Assembly: GCA_012861695.1 (NCBI GenBank)
Contig: JAAOOA010000006.1
Span: 13,483,879 to 13,547,878, forward strand
Length of the DNA: 64,000 nucleotides
Direction: 5' to 3'
Source of the DNA: Trematomus loennbergii
Lineage: Eukaryota; Chordata; Actinopteri; Perciformes; Nototheniidae
The notes beneath the pieces were generated by a model, which did no database searches, was not told where the DNA came from, and worked only from the letters and a program-made list of their open reading frames with translations. A program made the translations under genes and the position numbers. This document shows positions 1 to 13,572 of this stretch, one piece after another. The number at the start of each line of letters is the position of its first letter. The stretch's first letter is position 1.

Positions 1-3000
1 TGTTTTTCTCAACTGAAATACATGCATACTAATATATGAGAATAAAAAGATTGCTGCAGTTATGTTTTGGGTAATGATAGAGGAATGCTGTACTGTATGG
101 CAGTGGACTGCCTCAAGGTTGACAAATGGCCCAAGAACCCATTTGAAGAAATACAAGTCAACAAGCTGTCCCTTTGTTTTTGTAATCATTTCAACTTAAT
201 AGCACAGTCACAAAAAGCCAGTATGTACTGTATGGGAGAATAGTCTATCAGTTTTCTTGCTATTTAAGCATTCAGATACCAATGGCTTGCAAAAGTAAAA
301 GAATAATGTAATGTCTATTTTATTCTCAGGTCAACAGCTCACAGAGGTTTTTTCTGTTACAGAAATCCATGTTTTACACCTTTTGTTTCCAACAGGAGAT
401 AAGGATTTTTTCTTTCATATGTTGATTTAATAACAGAAAATGTTAAGTTGAGTACAATTTTTAACACGGCATTGTATCTGGGCATTCAAAAGGGTAAATG
501 ATTTGCTGGTTTTAACATTTGAAATCCTTTTAAATCCATTATACCCAGACAAGGAGAGCATTGCAGACAATAACGGGCGATAAAAAGAGTTTTGATTAAA
601 AAAACAACCTTCTGTATTTATGATAGATATGAACATTTTTGGTGTTAAGTAGATTGTTGCATTGGAAATGAATTTAAACAGTATGGTAGGTTGAAAAAAA
701 ACTTTGTGTACATTAAGCTTTTGTATTGTCCAACTTTAAGACGCTTCATTTGATGTTGTCTTGGTCATTCCGATAGACTAGATTATGGACAGGTAATTTA
801 TCTCATTTTGTTTCTGTCTTATTCTCAACTTCTTGAGAAACATTCACCCAAATGCCCCTCCTGACAAGGCAGGATCCTCTTTTAGAATTATTTAAATGTT
901 ATGGTTTGGTTGGTATTGCGCTAACCAAAACTAAAAGATCCTGGGGGAAATATTGAAAGTTTAATTTTATTTTATTTTTGTGTTACCTTTGTGCACTTAT
1001 CACTGTCTGACTCCTATTTCTCACTCTACTTGTTCCTATCTTCGCACTTATTTTTCTCTGCTCTCCTGTGTTTGTAGATATGTACACTACAAAGCAGGTC
1101 TTTTGTTCTTCATGTAGTGTGGCTACAGTCTTTATTTTCATTTTGACATGTTTGTTGTCATAAATGAAAAAGAATACCAATAATAATTCTCACGCTTTAA
1201 GACAAAAAGAAAATCCAAAGACTAAACACTTTTCACCATTGGTGCATAAATATGAGAAAAGAGGCTTCTTTATACTTGAGAATTTGTTGCTGTTTTTAGA
1301 GGAAAGAAAACAAAGTTTTAAAAGACAAAGGAGTACGCATCAGAGTTGCCGTTTCTGCTTCTTTGCAAGCAAACAGGTGGCTTTTTTACGTAAATACCAA
1401 AAACCAAAAAGGGCCCTTGTCCTTGCATTGTGGAGTAGCACCGTTACAGAGCCATTGCAGTTTGTAAGATAGAGGTTATTAATCTTTGTTTTACTTTTTT
1501 GTCACATTCAAGTGTCCATTTTTTAAAGAAAATGTATAAGGTCTGGTCTTCAAGGACATACGTTTTGCTGCTAATGTAGAATTTTGAAAGGAAAAAAAGT
1601 ACCTAGATGCATGCTCATTTTGCTTTTGGCTAAGCTTTAACTAAAACCAACAATAAACCAATTTATTGCCTCTGCAACACCTTTTTTTCTTGTTGCAAAA
1701 ACGGAACTTTGAAGACTGTGAATATATGTTCCAAAGGACATTTTGCCGATTTTCTTTTTGAACAGACCAATGTTTAAAGCCAATGATCTATAATGTTTGT
1801 AAAGACAGTGCATTCCAAATATCACAATGGATTTTTCTTAAGCAAGGACTGATCCTATTTCATTTACCTGCTTTTAATTGTCACAATCTATTTTTTTCTA
1901 TTTTTTTTTTAAGTGACTGTAAACTGTTGTGTACATTTTTGCATCATTGGTTGCTGAATAACTTATGTAATTTTGTGCTGGCATGGAACATTGCTGAAAA
2001 TCCCTCCATCCAGTCAAGGTTGTTGCTCATTTGTTAAGCAAGTAATAGTGGTTACCAAAAAATGTATATAATACATCTGGTACTGATGCGTCTCATAGGT
2101 TTAGAAACATTTATGCCAGTCAACATACAACTAGTCTCAGAGGGAAAAGATGGCTGCTTGGATGAGTTGACCCCTTCCTGGGGAATCCACCAGTGACTTG
2201 TCCCATGTGTCTGCAGGGTGCCACTTCCATGCATAGATTACAGGTCTTTAAGGGACATCTTCATTCCAAAGCATTATTTCTGGAAAAAGGAGGAGGTTTT
2301 TTGAAGATGTCCCTTGATTTCAAATAGCAAGGATGCTTTCATGTCCAAAGAAGTCAACCTCTAATTTTATTGCAAAGAACATAGATGTGCATAGGTACCC
2401 CCACCCTCTCGCTGATGATTCAAAGAACTAATAGTTTTATTTTTAAAACCAAAACCCTTTTTAAATTTGTCAAACTACTTTTTGCCACTATTTAGTCAAT
2501 ATATTTGCCCTAATTAATACATGGCACAATCTCAGAATAATGTTTAAAGTGCTTCGTCTTGCAGAACAAAGTGATTCGGTGTTAATACTACAGCATGCTG
2601 TTGGAACTCATGAGATTTGGCCTGCAAGCTTGTTACTTTTTAAAAGTCCAACTCCCTGAAATACTCTTCACATGTTGTTTCTTATTTTGAAAAATCTTAA
2701 GTTGTACAGTTTTCTTAAATGTTTGCTTCTTTTAATTTTCAGACAATGTCAGACATGTATTGTTATTTTCTTAAAATTATTTGTATTTTATTTAGTTAAT
2801 GTATATTACTTTTTATCATAAATTAACACTAGCTTTAATTTGAATTGCTGAAATTACGAAACAAAAAATATGACCTGGCCACTTTATGGTGTGAAAATGT
2901 TTATATTCATTGTCTACCTGAAACTGTTTGCTCTCTTATTTCCAAAGTGTAATCTTTTGGGCTCTTTTGTTGAAGACAAAGTTGAAGTCTCTTCATAAGA

Positions 3001-4612
3001 TTCAGCCAGCATGGTCTGTGTGTGTGCGTGTGTGTGTGCGCGTGTGTTTCATAAGAGCCAGCATCAATTCAATTGTTTTATTGTTTGCCTTTTATTGTTT
3101 TTATATGTTACACACCAAAACAAACTGAACCACAAAGCTGGATTATGAATAACTCAAATTTAGAAAATCCAATTTTAAAGTAAATGATCAGAAACAATAC
3201 CGAAGCACTGAGCAGTTTTTACTTTGATTGATTTTATGAATGTGGCCAAAGCTTTATGCAGTTGAAACGAAAAGAAAACAAGTTACATGTTGTGCCCCAG
3301 ACAAGTGTATATTTTATTGTGGCACAAATCGTATTGTGGATAATTGGATCCACTGACTTAACATTGGGATACTTGATTTTAATGGACATTTACAAAGAGA
3401 GAGATAAAGACAAGGTTTTGCTGTAGAGGTCATCTTTTGCCCACTGTGAAAACGAACGTGTACCTGTATACAGATATAGATATATTTAAAACGAGACATC
3501 AACTTTTTTTGTTTTCGAAAAGGACTGAAAAGAGAGAGAAAAAGGACTTTGGGAAGCTTTGGAGATCTTCTTAGGAGGACATGAGAGGCTGTGGGCACAC
3601 CAAAACTGGGCATGGGAGCCAATGGCAGGCTCAAAACAGCTTTAAAACCACCTCCTTATTTGATAACTGACAATTCTGTAACGGAAATGGACTCTGGAAC
3701 CAATGGACATGTGTGACACAGAGAGGAAAGTCCTTAGATGAACCTGAACTTTAGTGGCTCCAGCTGCCTCTTTCTCCTTTATGTCTATCTCTTTCTTTCT
3801 CCAGCTCTGCCTCTGCTTCTGCTCTTTGATGGACATTTTCCAAATTTCAGGACAGGATGGACAGACACGCTTGCTTCATTTCTCCCAGTTCATGTTGCTA
3901 CCCGTTTCATTTCCTTGTGCTTGTCTCTGGTTGACAAGTTAAGCTCTCCAGTCAAATGGCGGCTCACCCCTCTCTCTGTTGATTACATCATCTAAGAGTA
4001 AATAATAACAGAGAGAGGGGACGGGTTCTCAAAGCTGTCATTCTTAAAGAGGCAGTTACACTAAAAAAAGCGTATTAACCAAAATTAACAACCAAACTAA
4101 CAACCAAACAACCATTTGCTCCAACTTCAAAGATGAACTGTTACTTGGAGCTCTTTGTTCCTTTTGTGACTTCTGGTGCCACAATGTTTTTTTATGCTTT
4201 AGTTTTTCTTTTTGTTTCCTTGAATTACTCCTCCTTGAGCCTCATAAGCATGGCTCTGTGGCTCCAGGCAGCCCATCCGAGGGTAGAAAAAAACAGCCTT
4301 GCAATGTACAAAAAAGAGCAAGTTAAACCAAAAATGTTGTTCTTGATGTCTTTTCTATACTGTAGTCTTGTTAGCTTTTTTGTTACTGTAATTATATGAT
4401 GAAGATTTCCAAACTGTACCAAATTACATGGAAACTAACATACATACAACCACATGGAACTTCAGACTTTTAAAGAAACTTTTGTCACAAAACCTTGTTG
4501 TCCTAGTTAAGTTGATTGTAGATGGTAATTGAATATACTCCTTTGAAAATATTTCATCAAGTATGTTTCTTGCTCATTGTGATACATTAAAAAAGTATGA
4601 GCATAAATTGCA
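1..4612 (+). other. Probable tail of a long 3' UTR (gene unidentified)
   Basis: No open frame here looks like protein. The plus strand is T-rich, with AU-rich stretches and a Pumilio-like TGTATATA near 2063, little repeat content, and a good poly(A) signal at the end (4586-4591). Together these suggest the last part of a plus-strand 3' UTR whose coding part lies to the left of the window. Long 3' UTRs of several kb are common in neuronal and developmental genes of vertebrates. The alternative is ordinary intergenic DNA in which the poly(A) site arose by chance. The gene cannot be named from the UTR alone. Confidence 0.35.
3007..3048. repeat. Imperfect (TG)n microsatellite
   Basis: A short GT-rich tract interrupted by GC (gtgtgtgcgtg) lies inside the putative 3' UTR. 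The small open frame that crosses it is a by-product of the repeat. Confidence 0.8.
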
Positions 4613-4650
4613 CTGGTGTGGAGTCATCTTTGAGTGTTTTACAATTTGAT
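4586..4650 (+). terminator. Cleavage and polyadenylation site
   Basis: The hexamer ATTAAA, the commonest variant of AATAAA, lies at 4586-4591. A CA dinucleotide suited to cleavage follows about 20 bases later at 4611-4612. Immediately downstream is a GT/T-rich stretch (tggtgtgg, then tttgagtgtttt) resembling the CstF-binding element. Spacing and order match a vertebrate poly(A) site. No RNA evidence is available here. Confidence 0.45.
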
Positions 4651-4839
4651 CGTTTGCTGTTATCCAACTACTTATTGTCAGAACCCAGAGAAAAAAGTAT
4701 GTTTACATTTTGACCATATATATTACAGATGTATTCATATAGAACGTAGAAGACCCGTAAATGTTATCATGCTAAATGGCAACCTCCATTGCTGAAAGCC
4801 AACTGCCAAAAACTGCAGCTTGTTGGCCACTTGAGACTG

Positions 4840-5220
4840 GCTCCAAAAGCATGTCAATCCCCATAGACCACCATGTTAAAATCCACAATTATTAGCAGAA
4901 AAAACATGTTTCCAGCCTGGTACATGTCGTCAAAGGTTGCTAGCTGCTAACTGTCTGCTCTGGTGCGTAAGCCTGGGCCGCCTCACCTCCACTGACGTTC
5001 CATCTCTTTGCCCATAACCATTAGCCAGGGAGTAAGCAATGGGTAGTGCAGAGGGCCTGGTCGTTTGGACAACTCCCAATTAAAACAAGTCCTGCTCTGC
5101 CTGTTAAGCAATATATTATTCTCAGCAGGCATTGAGATACAATAACAGAAGGATCTGCATCAGCATGAACTGTGAGCCCCCAGTGACATATTATGGTCAA
5201 TTTGTATCAGCTTCTAAGCC
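4840..5220. promoter_or_regulatory. Candidate conserved non-coding block
   Basis: This is a complex, repeat-free, balanced-composition stretch in AT-rich surroundings, just beyond the putative gene end. It includes a CCAATTAAAA-like core near 5076 and several TGACAG/CAGCATG words. It has no convincing open frame. The call rests on sequence texture only. Confidence 0.2.
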
Positions 5221-6169
5221 ATCAAGTGTTAAGCCATTCTAACAGTATTGTTGAATTTAGAATGGCTTTACACTGTTCTATTTGATATGTAAGGTGATTT
5301 TGTGAACCTTCAACCTCTGAAGATCTATCTGCCCGTATATTTAGCTTGTTAGAATGGTAAGTGCCTTGGATTGATGAATACATATTAAGCAACAACTGTG
5401 AACTTCTTTTTGATGAAAGGGTTGCAGTGTGCAACTTATGTAATAACCGGTACTGACAATGTTGCTAAGAAAAATGGAATCTGAAATGAGAATTATTGTA
5501 AGGAGTAATAATTATTAGCACCATTTCTTTTAAAATTGCATCAAAAATGTGATCTTAAAAATAACCACGCTTTTGGATGTCTTACCAAGTAAAGATGAGA
5601 CCAAATGACTTTAATAGATGATATGCATTAGAATAAGCTTTTTGGCAAACTGTAATACATTCTTGTCACCTCTCTGGAGTTTTTGGAGAGTATTTCTATC
5701 ACAAACAAATATGTGAAGACAGTTAAACTGATATAATGGTCTGTTAATTTAAGGCAGCAATCATTACAGAATTGCGTCGTAATTTCTTGCATAATTTCTT
5801 GCTTTCACAGTCAATGGTTGTCTTGTTCAACATATATTGTATAAAAAAAAACGTGTTATTACATTAAAGAAAACAAAATCAACTTTAAATTATCAAAATT
5901 ATAACCTTTTTTGTAAGAACACACACATATAATGTAGATTAATTGACATTAACATAAATTGTTGTAATGTTTCCAATACCTAAGTTACACATTTTGTTTG
6001 ATAAATGAACACATTTATCAGAAGGTGTTAAAGGCATGGCGCTTTGTAAGAAGAAATCTGAGGAGCCTCGAACCTCTGAAGAGAGTTTAAGGAAAAGGCC
6101 ATCCTGTGTCATGCAACAGGCAAGATTCATTGGCCATGTTGAGCCAATTAACACGCAAGGGCACATCCC

Positions 6170-6485
6170 GAATGAATTAAAAACACCCTAATCCGATCAG
6201 TGTGAAAAGCAAGGCCATTTCCTTCACAGGCCTGGACCAGATGGCACTCACACTCAAATGCTGCATTGAAACAGGCCAGGCCCAGTCACACAGTGTGAAA
6301 TTGGGTTAGTGCATGAGTCTAACATAGGCCCTGGGCAATGTGAGCTCCCAAACCAATTCTCCCCTAGCCTAAAGGTACAGGGCCCATCGTGCCAATCTTT
6401 GGCCCCATATTTAATTATCATTCTCAATGCACCTCACTAACTCAGTCATTTCAGTCAGAGGTGGAGCTGACAGCTTCCTAGAGTC
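6170..6485. promoter_or_regulatory. Candidate conserved non-coding block
   Basis: A GC-balanced, non-repetitive stretch rich in AGGCC/GGCCC words, with TTTAATTATCATT near 6410 and CAGTCATTTCAGTCAGAGG after it. It carries stops in every frame and no splice-like structure. It stands out from its AT-rich neighbours and resembles vertebrate enhancers in texture, but this cannot be tested here. Confidence 0.2.
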
Positions 6486-7019
6486 ATTTGTCTCTTTAAA
6501 CCGGCCAACCTTTTACATATCGCAAATAGCCCCTTACATACCACAGAATGTTCTCTTTGGTAGCCCAGAAGACAAGCAAAGCTCTGTTGGATAGAATATC
6601 ACAGACTCTGACCCAAGCTGGGTGGTGTTACCATGCTGAGGTCTAAGTTCTTGCTTTGTTGCGATAATGGCTTGATGGGGTTTCCAAAGCTCTTTAGTAT
6701 CAGCTTTCAATCTTTGCAGGGAACAAATGTTGGATGATTTTCGTCATGATTTCAAAATCTTTGATTGTGCAATGTCATCTTGGTCCCTGTCTTAAATAAA
6801 GAACATAGCTCTCTAAAGGATGTTCGGCTACACGTTGGTAATACCACATGAGACCATAGACGCAGAAAATGAGGAGCAGAAGCTGTTAGTCAAACCACAC
6901 CATCACACATCCCAGCATCCAATTCCTCACTGCTACAGTCAGAGCACCTTGCCTTCATATTAGCCAAGAGAGGGGTCACCCCTGGCAATGTGTCCTGTTC
7001 CATGGTGTTCACAAATGGC

Positions 7020-7402
7020 CAAACATGTGAAGCAGCAAAAACTACCATGTCAACATCATACAGTATGAGGAAGGATTTGATGAGGTATCTCCAAAGTATG
7101 TAGAGCTAAAGCCAAATGTTTTGACTAATACTAAACCTATTGAAGGCTCTGACCAGGTTGAACCTGTGTAAACTGTTCTGAACTGCATTGAAGTGACAAA
7201 TTGAATTGTGTCCCCAGCAGATACTGTGGACATACTGGATACATTTTCCATTAAGCCAATGAAAACCCAAGCTAAGCTGGTCTGCTTTGCAGATGAGCAG
7301 CTTGCACTGCAACAGTCAAGTGACAGACAGTGTGGTGAAATGACATATATGACTGTGAGGAACAGGAATTTCCCCACCAAGCCTGAAAGCCATATACTGT
7401 AG
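7020..7402 (+). pseudogene. Eroded coding-like segment, family unknown
   Basis: One plus-strand frame reads for about 125 codons with only two internal stops (TAA near 7168, TGA near 7202). It has protein-like composition: an acidic, proline-containing first half (QYEEGFDEVSPKYVELKP) and a second half ending FPTKPESHIL before TAG at 7400. No start codon, domain or family was recognised. The minus strand is also open over most of this span (112 codons), so the true coding strand is uncertain and chance remains possible. If real, it is more likely a decayed exon or retrocopy than a working gene: it has stops, no poly(A) tract and no visible splice sites. Confidence 0.2.
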
Positions 7403-8019
7403 GGCTTCTTTCAGCATCACATACCTACTTCTCCCCTGTTTTCCACCCCCACCTACACCTCTTTGCCTGGCCACATTGTCTCTTTCAATATCAATGTCAA
7501 AGGCAAATTACGCTACAGCCTTGAGGACAGGTCAAACTAATTCAATCTAATCTGTCAGATAAAATGATGGGTGAGTGAGGATCAAAGGAATGAAAAAAGG
7601 GAGAACTCAGTTTCTTTTGAAATATAGCCTTACGTTTCCTGATCAAAGTGGGCTGACACATCTTCACATCAATTTATATGTATGAAAAAAATATACATAT
7701 CAGTGTTAGCCCACACCAGTGCTGGTTAAGTGAGTGGCCTATAAACCCCTCTGCCTAGACTCCACCTCGCTAGCTTCCCACCCACGTGGGATTCATGCTG
7801 GGGTAGGTGTTGAGGGTGTCTTGGCAGGCTCTCAGCCTTGCCAAAGCATTTCCCGTCTCCTGGAACACAGGATCAGGTGTCGCCATTTTCACAGCACCTT
7901 CTGGTTCTGTTTAACAGGAAATGAGGTCCATCAGAAGGACTCTGACCAAAACTGAGCCAGAATGGGCCCTGACAGGCAGGAATATTAGCCTGTGACGGCA
8001 GTCAGTAATTGAATGATCG

Positions 8020-8032
8020 CCCCCCCCCCCCC
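8020..8032. repeat. Poly(C) run, 13 bases
   Basis: Uninterrupted homopolymer of 13 C, ending in CTCACTCG. Such runs often vary in length and are prone to sequencing error. Confidence 0.9.
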
Positions 8033-8109
8033 TCACTCGTAATGAAGAGAATATGTGCTGGGAATGTGTTTGTCCTTCCCTATCCTTCGTCTGCCCTTTT
8101 CCTTTTCTC

Positions 8110-8420
8110 TTTCCCCCCTGTTTTTCCCCCTTAATAAATCATTTGTGGGGTAGAAATAAGGGATAATTTTACTTCACTTCAAAGTGCTTCTCATGGTGTC
8201 ATTTCTGTAACCTCAAAGTGATGATGCATTAAAAAGGCTTCGGGTGAGCTCTGCTTGAGTGTTTTCAGCCTTTAAACGAAGCTGTGCTGATAGTGTCGTG
8301 AGAGAGTGAGCTGAAGTACATGAGAGATCAATTATCACACCTCATTGTGTTCTCATATGCAAAATGATAATGGGTGGACCATGTCAGACCTGAACCATCA
8401 GGTGGTGTATCCTTTCTCCA
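8110..8420. promoter_or_regulatory. Candidate conserved non-coding block
   Basis: A non-repetitive stretch with TTAATAAATCATTTG, ATGATGCATTAAAAAGG, GATCAATTATCACACCTC and ATATGCAAAATGATAATGGG. These homeodomain-like and near-octamer words sit close together, without coding potential. The density of such words is typical of vertebrate developmental enhancers. The assignment is inference. Confidence 0.25.
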
Positions 8421-9469
8421 TAAATGTGTTTCACAGATTGTCTGAAGGGGTCTGTTAAATCCTTTAACAGTTAAAAAAGAAGGGAAAGAATTTGGCTTCT
8501 CCTTGATCTGTCTTCAAATGTCCCTCTGCGGACAAGATTTAAGAGTGATAAAGCAAGAGAATAAACCCAACACTCAGCTTGATATCACTACACACTTGTG
8601 AACACTACTGTAGTATTGAACGTTGGAAAAAACCAAACAAGTAAAACATTGTCCTGTAGTCTTTACTGTGTGTTTGTCAGCAAACAGTAGAACAACTGTG
8701 TAATAATGTATGATGTATTGAGTACATGTGCCACAAAGGAGGCAAGGGTTTGAGGAAGTGGGAGGCACACCTTTGAGGTGCAGCCTCATATTTCATTTAG
8801 CTTTGGGGAGATTGTAAAAAATACATCTTAATACAATAATTGCTTTAAGACTTGTTCTTATTCATATTTCTTTGACTTAGGTTTTGTATTGTATCCTTAA
8901 CCAAAATCAGTTGTACTGCATTGCTGCTGGAATGCCTGTCAGACCGGGCCCTGACCCTGGGCTAGCTGCTATAATGATGGGAAGATGAAAGGGCCAGGCC
9001 CATTCCCAGGCTGCCCTGTTAGGGGGTGCAAGCCTGTGAAATGGAGAGATAATGGAGACCAGGTGTGCTGTGGATGCCTGAGACACTCCTCACTCAGTCT
9101 GAGAGCTCCTCTCAGTGAGAGGGAGGGCACACTACCATGTTGAAACAAACTGGGCCAGGGTCCAATTTCTTACTCCATACTGCACACCTATACTGAATAT
9201 ACTTTACAATGTATGTATATATTATACAAATAGAGTATTTACTCCAATATATGCTTAAGTTGTTTTAGTTGCTGTAGCACACATTGGGGATATTCTGCTT
9301 TTCCCCTCACACTGTTTTCATAAATATCAGAGTAGAAGCTCAAAATAAATATTTTACTTAAATGAGGTGGACATGTTGTTTCGGTTGTATTCATAAACAC
9401 CGTAATTTGTCCAATCAGAACTAATAACAAAACTTTAAGCATTTACCCCTTTTGATATGTTTCTAATTT

Positions 9470-10100
9470 ATGGTATAGGAGTTTAAAAAGAAAGCACGGC
9501 AGACTGGCCACAAAAGTGTTATAGTGTCTAATTATAACAGACAGGCTTGCAAAGTTCTCCTGTGATTGAAATCTAATTAGCAGACAGCTAGCAGAATCCA
9601 ACATTCAATTTAACATCAACAATTGAACCCTTCACAAAGACCCTCTAAGAAAATATTTCAAAGACTCATGAGCGAGAAACAGTCAGCCTCACTTCTGTGT
9701 TCTACAGGAGGTCAGTGAATGTCAATTGGAAAGAGAGCTGAAAAAAGCTGAAGAGGGACTCAAGTGAAGATAAGTTCTCATTAAAGCCTTTCCATAAGAG
9801 CTTGTTGAATGATAAATATTAAACATTGATTACATACAAATAGGAGTAGCTCTCTTATCATCACAGACTATTGTCTTCCTGAGATTATCGTATAATTAAA
9901 TCTAACAAGGTCCTTTTTGTCAAGTGAGTGAATTACTAATTATTCCCACATGAATAAAGGGCAATCACACGGTGCCTGACGTATGAACATGCATGCAAAG
10001 GTAGTTGATCCATAAGAGAATGAGAATATTGCACTAAAGCAGATTTGATTAAGTCTGTCTGGCTTTTTAAAGGGCTGTCAGTTAGGATGGCTTATCTTGT
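9470..10100. other. Non-coding stretch, possible regulatory content
   Basis: AT-rich, without repeats and with no coding frame. It contains TCTAATTAGCAGACAGC near 9573, AATTACTAATTATTCCC near 9931 and several GATTA/TAATC words. Nothing more specific can be supported. Confidence 0.2.
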
Positions 10101-11153
10101 AAGTTTACATGTTTTTGGAATATTTTGTGAATAGTGTTTTCTTAGAAAAATTAATTCAACCAGGTTTAGTAGTTGATATTTTATTTGTGTTCAATTCTCC
10201 AGAGTTGTCACTGTACCTGAACTGTCTGAACAGAATATATATTAAAGTAGTGGATTAAAATGCATTCATTTGATTTAGGGGAGGCTGGAGTCATGCATCT
10301 GGCCCAAACTATGTCCTTCTCTGCCTTACAGCTGTTACATGCCTCAGCTAGAGTAACCTTTTCCTACCATCCTCATTCTGACGAATACATTCAAATTTAG
10401 TGAATGAGAAACACATTTACCTTTTTTTTTCATTCTTCAAAGCATTCTGTTAAGTTCATGCAACACAACCTACACAGTAACAGGATTCAGTCTGTCTGAG
10501 CAGTTTGAATGCTTTAGACAGTGGTCGACTGTCTGAGTATCTGTTGTGCTACAATTCCTACAATTGTGAATCATAAGCAATTAATCTGCAGCATACTGCC
10601 TGGAGTCCAGCCCTACCCCCAACACACACACTTGCTCACAGTAATGCACACATACCCTACCCTTTGGTCTGCCTCTTAATCTTCCCACAGTCTTTCTCGT
10701 ACAGACATGTTACTCTCACCGTATCAAGCCAAGGTCACTGAATATTCATTTCAAATTGTTGCCTACTGCAGCAGCTTGGAATTAATAAGGCCACCATTTA
10801 AATGTTACAGTTACCAAACTCATGTAACAAATGCTGGGCAATGTTCCCACCACGCACTCTTTCCCTCTCCCCTTCCCTTGATATATTAATTTTTGAACAA
10901 ACGTCCCCGCTTGACTACTGTAACGAGGTATGATGTATTGAGCCCTGGCTGTTGCCATGGAGACAGCAGTCCCCTCTTACTTGTCATTAGAGCACAAACA
11001 AGCATTGGCATCTAATGTCATTCCAGTCAACATGAGGGCGAGCGATAAGAAAGGGAGAGACTATGTTGGATTCCTTACTCCCTTTTCTCAGTTTGTACTG
11101 TTTTTTGTGTGGATTATTTGGATTATGCTGGATGTTATGGGCCAACATACTCT

Positions 11154-11183
11154 GGGGGGGGGAAGGGGGGAATGGGGGGCAGG
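11154..11183 (+). other. G-rich, G-quadruplex-prone tract
   Basis: The plus strand has runs of 9, 6 and 6 G separated by AA and AAT, followed by a GG. The 9-G run can supply two stacks, so four G-tracts of three or more are available with very short loops. This satisfies the usual quadruplex rule. It lies in otherwise AT-rich DNA. Confidence 0.6.
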
Positions 11184-13254
11184 CGCACTGTTAGGTCATA
11201 AACCTTCTCCTAAGGGAGAGGCACGTTTACTGTTGTCATGTATGTTTCCTGCATCCCAGTGTAATGATGTTGGCCTGCAAATTGAAATAGGTGCCTGGAT
11301 TCCACAGAAAAATTACCTGTCTAAGCCTGCTCTTAAATAAGTTCGGTTTCATTTGATTGTGTGCTGCAAAAACAAAAGAGAAATGTTGTTTATTTCTTTT
11401 GTAAGGTGCTTCTAGTCTATATCAGTCTCAAGGGAAGTTAATCAGATGACATCCCGTGCTTCTCATTTTCTGTGAACTCTGATGAAATTACAGGCTGATT
11501 GGAAAATGCATCAAATGAGTTTCATCAGAATTGGGAAAATTGTATTCAGTTTTCTCTCAGCTTGTATCATTTTAAGATAATTACGTCGTAACTGAGTAAT
11601 ACTGCAGGAGCTTTGGAATATTCCAGGCTATTTTAATTCCATTTTAGATAAAGCTTTCTACTTGTTGTTTCAGCATGAAAGTGCACCTCATTTTCAGATG
11701 TTCTTTCTCTCCTCATTTCAGTTTTAATCGGTGGCTGCTTTCTAATGTTTGAGGTGAAAGTGTGGCCCTATGCCTCACTGTCTTTCCTCTGAACATAATC
11801 TCTTCTTCACACAGAACAATAATCCTACCTTATTTTCTCTCTCGGTGTTGGTCTTTTATTACTTCCAGGTGTTAAGGCCTCGTCTCCCTTGCCTGCAGTT
11901 GTGTTAAGGAAAAAAATGCCCTTGATTTGGAGTTGTGCTATTTCAAACTGAATATTAAGTTGGCAATGCTCTCTGAAGGCAGACAACAGAAAAGAAGGAC
12001 CAAAATAAAAACTAGGTGAATGAATATTTGCATTAAAGAAAAACAGTGAAAGATGTGGAAGATTGAAAAACAAATGGGATACAGATCAAAACTGTATGCT
12101 GCATGTACAGAAAATAGTCACAAAATAAACTGCTACTTGAGAAACCAGAAGTAAAGTTAAAAAGTTAAACATTTATTTTGTTATAGCAGTATAGGTTTAG
12201 TGATTTATGGGAACTGATGGGTGCCACATCTGTTAGTGAGCTGTATGTTGACTGGTCAGTTTTAGTTTGGTGATATACGAGTTTCGTGATCTGCTATGAG
12301 AAGTATTTTTGTATGCTTTTTCTATTTCTGTATTCACTTTCCTTTAGTGACCATTTTTCTGGGTACATGATAACAGTTTGTTTTGTAAAGCCAATGCCTG
12401 CTTAATAATAATAACTTATTGCTTAGTAAATATTCTTCTTACACCTACCGAGAGTAATATTCGATTTGCAGACAGGAAACAGAGTCTGTAGCAATTGAAG
12501 CATAGACTCTAAAATATCCATTCTGGACTTTCTCCTTTTTCCTGCAAGCAGCTAAACTGAGATCCCATGTACTTGCAATGAAAAGTGGCAGGAAATTGAC
12601 TAAAGCATTGGAAATCAATGGAAAGTAAATGTGCTCTCTAAGTACAAGTGAACAGCTGATAGCTGCCTTCTGTCTACCGCTCTTACTTTGCCTTTCTATC
12701 CCTCTTTTCCTCTCTACTATTTTCCGTTCCATTCCTTTCCCCCTTCCCTTCTTTTACTCACTATTCACTCTTACTCGCAGTCTCTCCCTCTGATAAGCCA
12801 ATAAGTATACCAAACAAACAGGGTTTAATGTGTTGGACTACAAGTGTGCCTGTGTACTCATCATTAATAAATAGAAATGTGATAGTAAATTAAACTTTAA
12901 ATATAACAATTATATGATTCATGATGTATCTGAGTTTAAGTTTTTATTTTATTTACGTCATTTGAACAGTTTATTGTTGCACACAAGTATTTGATTATAA
13001 TAACTAAAGGATTTATAAATCATCTATTACATTTCTACATTTGTAACACTTATAATATGTTGGTAAGCAGTCTATTAACATGTTTTGGTTGGCTATTATA
13101 AAGTTTGAATTGATAACATGGTTAATATTTGATTTCTAGTCCGTAATGATAGAGGTTTTAAAAACATATTGCTAATCCTTCAAATAAATACTTAATTTAA
13201 TATATAAATTGTTGTAATGTGTGCAATAACAAACTGTTAAAATTGTAGCATAAC

Positions 13255-13281
13255 TTATTATTATTATTATTATTATTATTA
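13255..13281. repeat. (TTA)9 microsatellite
   Basis: Nine perfect TTA units in an AT-rich context, flanked by TAAC and CCTG. Confidence 0.95.
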
Positions 13282-13379
13282 CCTGTTTTTTAACAGTTAA
13301 TAACTTTCAATAGAGTTTTTATAAAGTGTAACGTATTACTTTTATCTATTTATAGAGTAGCTGTCAGGTCAATTTAAAA

Positions 13380-13507
13380 GTACAAATAAAGTGGAGAGTC
13401 TGACAGGCGAGAGTTCTCCCTCCACCTTGTTGTTGAAAAAGCTCCTTATATCCGTTAGCGTAGCTAGCTAGCACCACATGCTAACAACAACAATCTCCGG
13501 TACCGGT

Positions 13508-13572
<65 letters not shown>

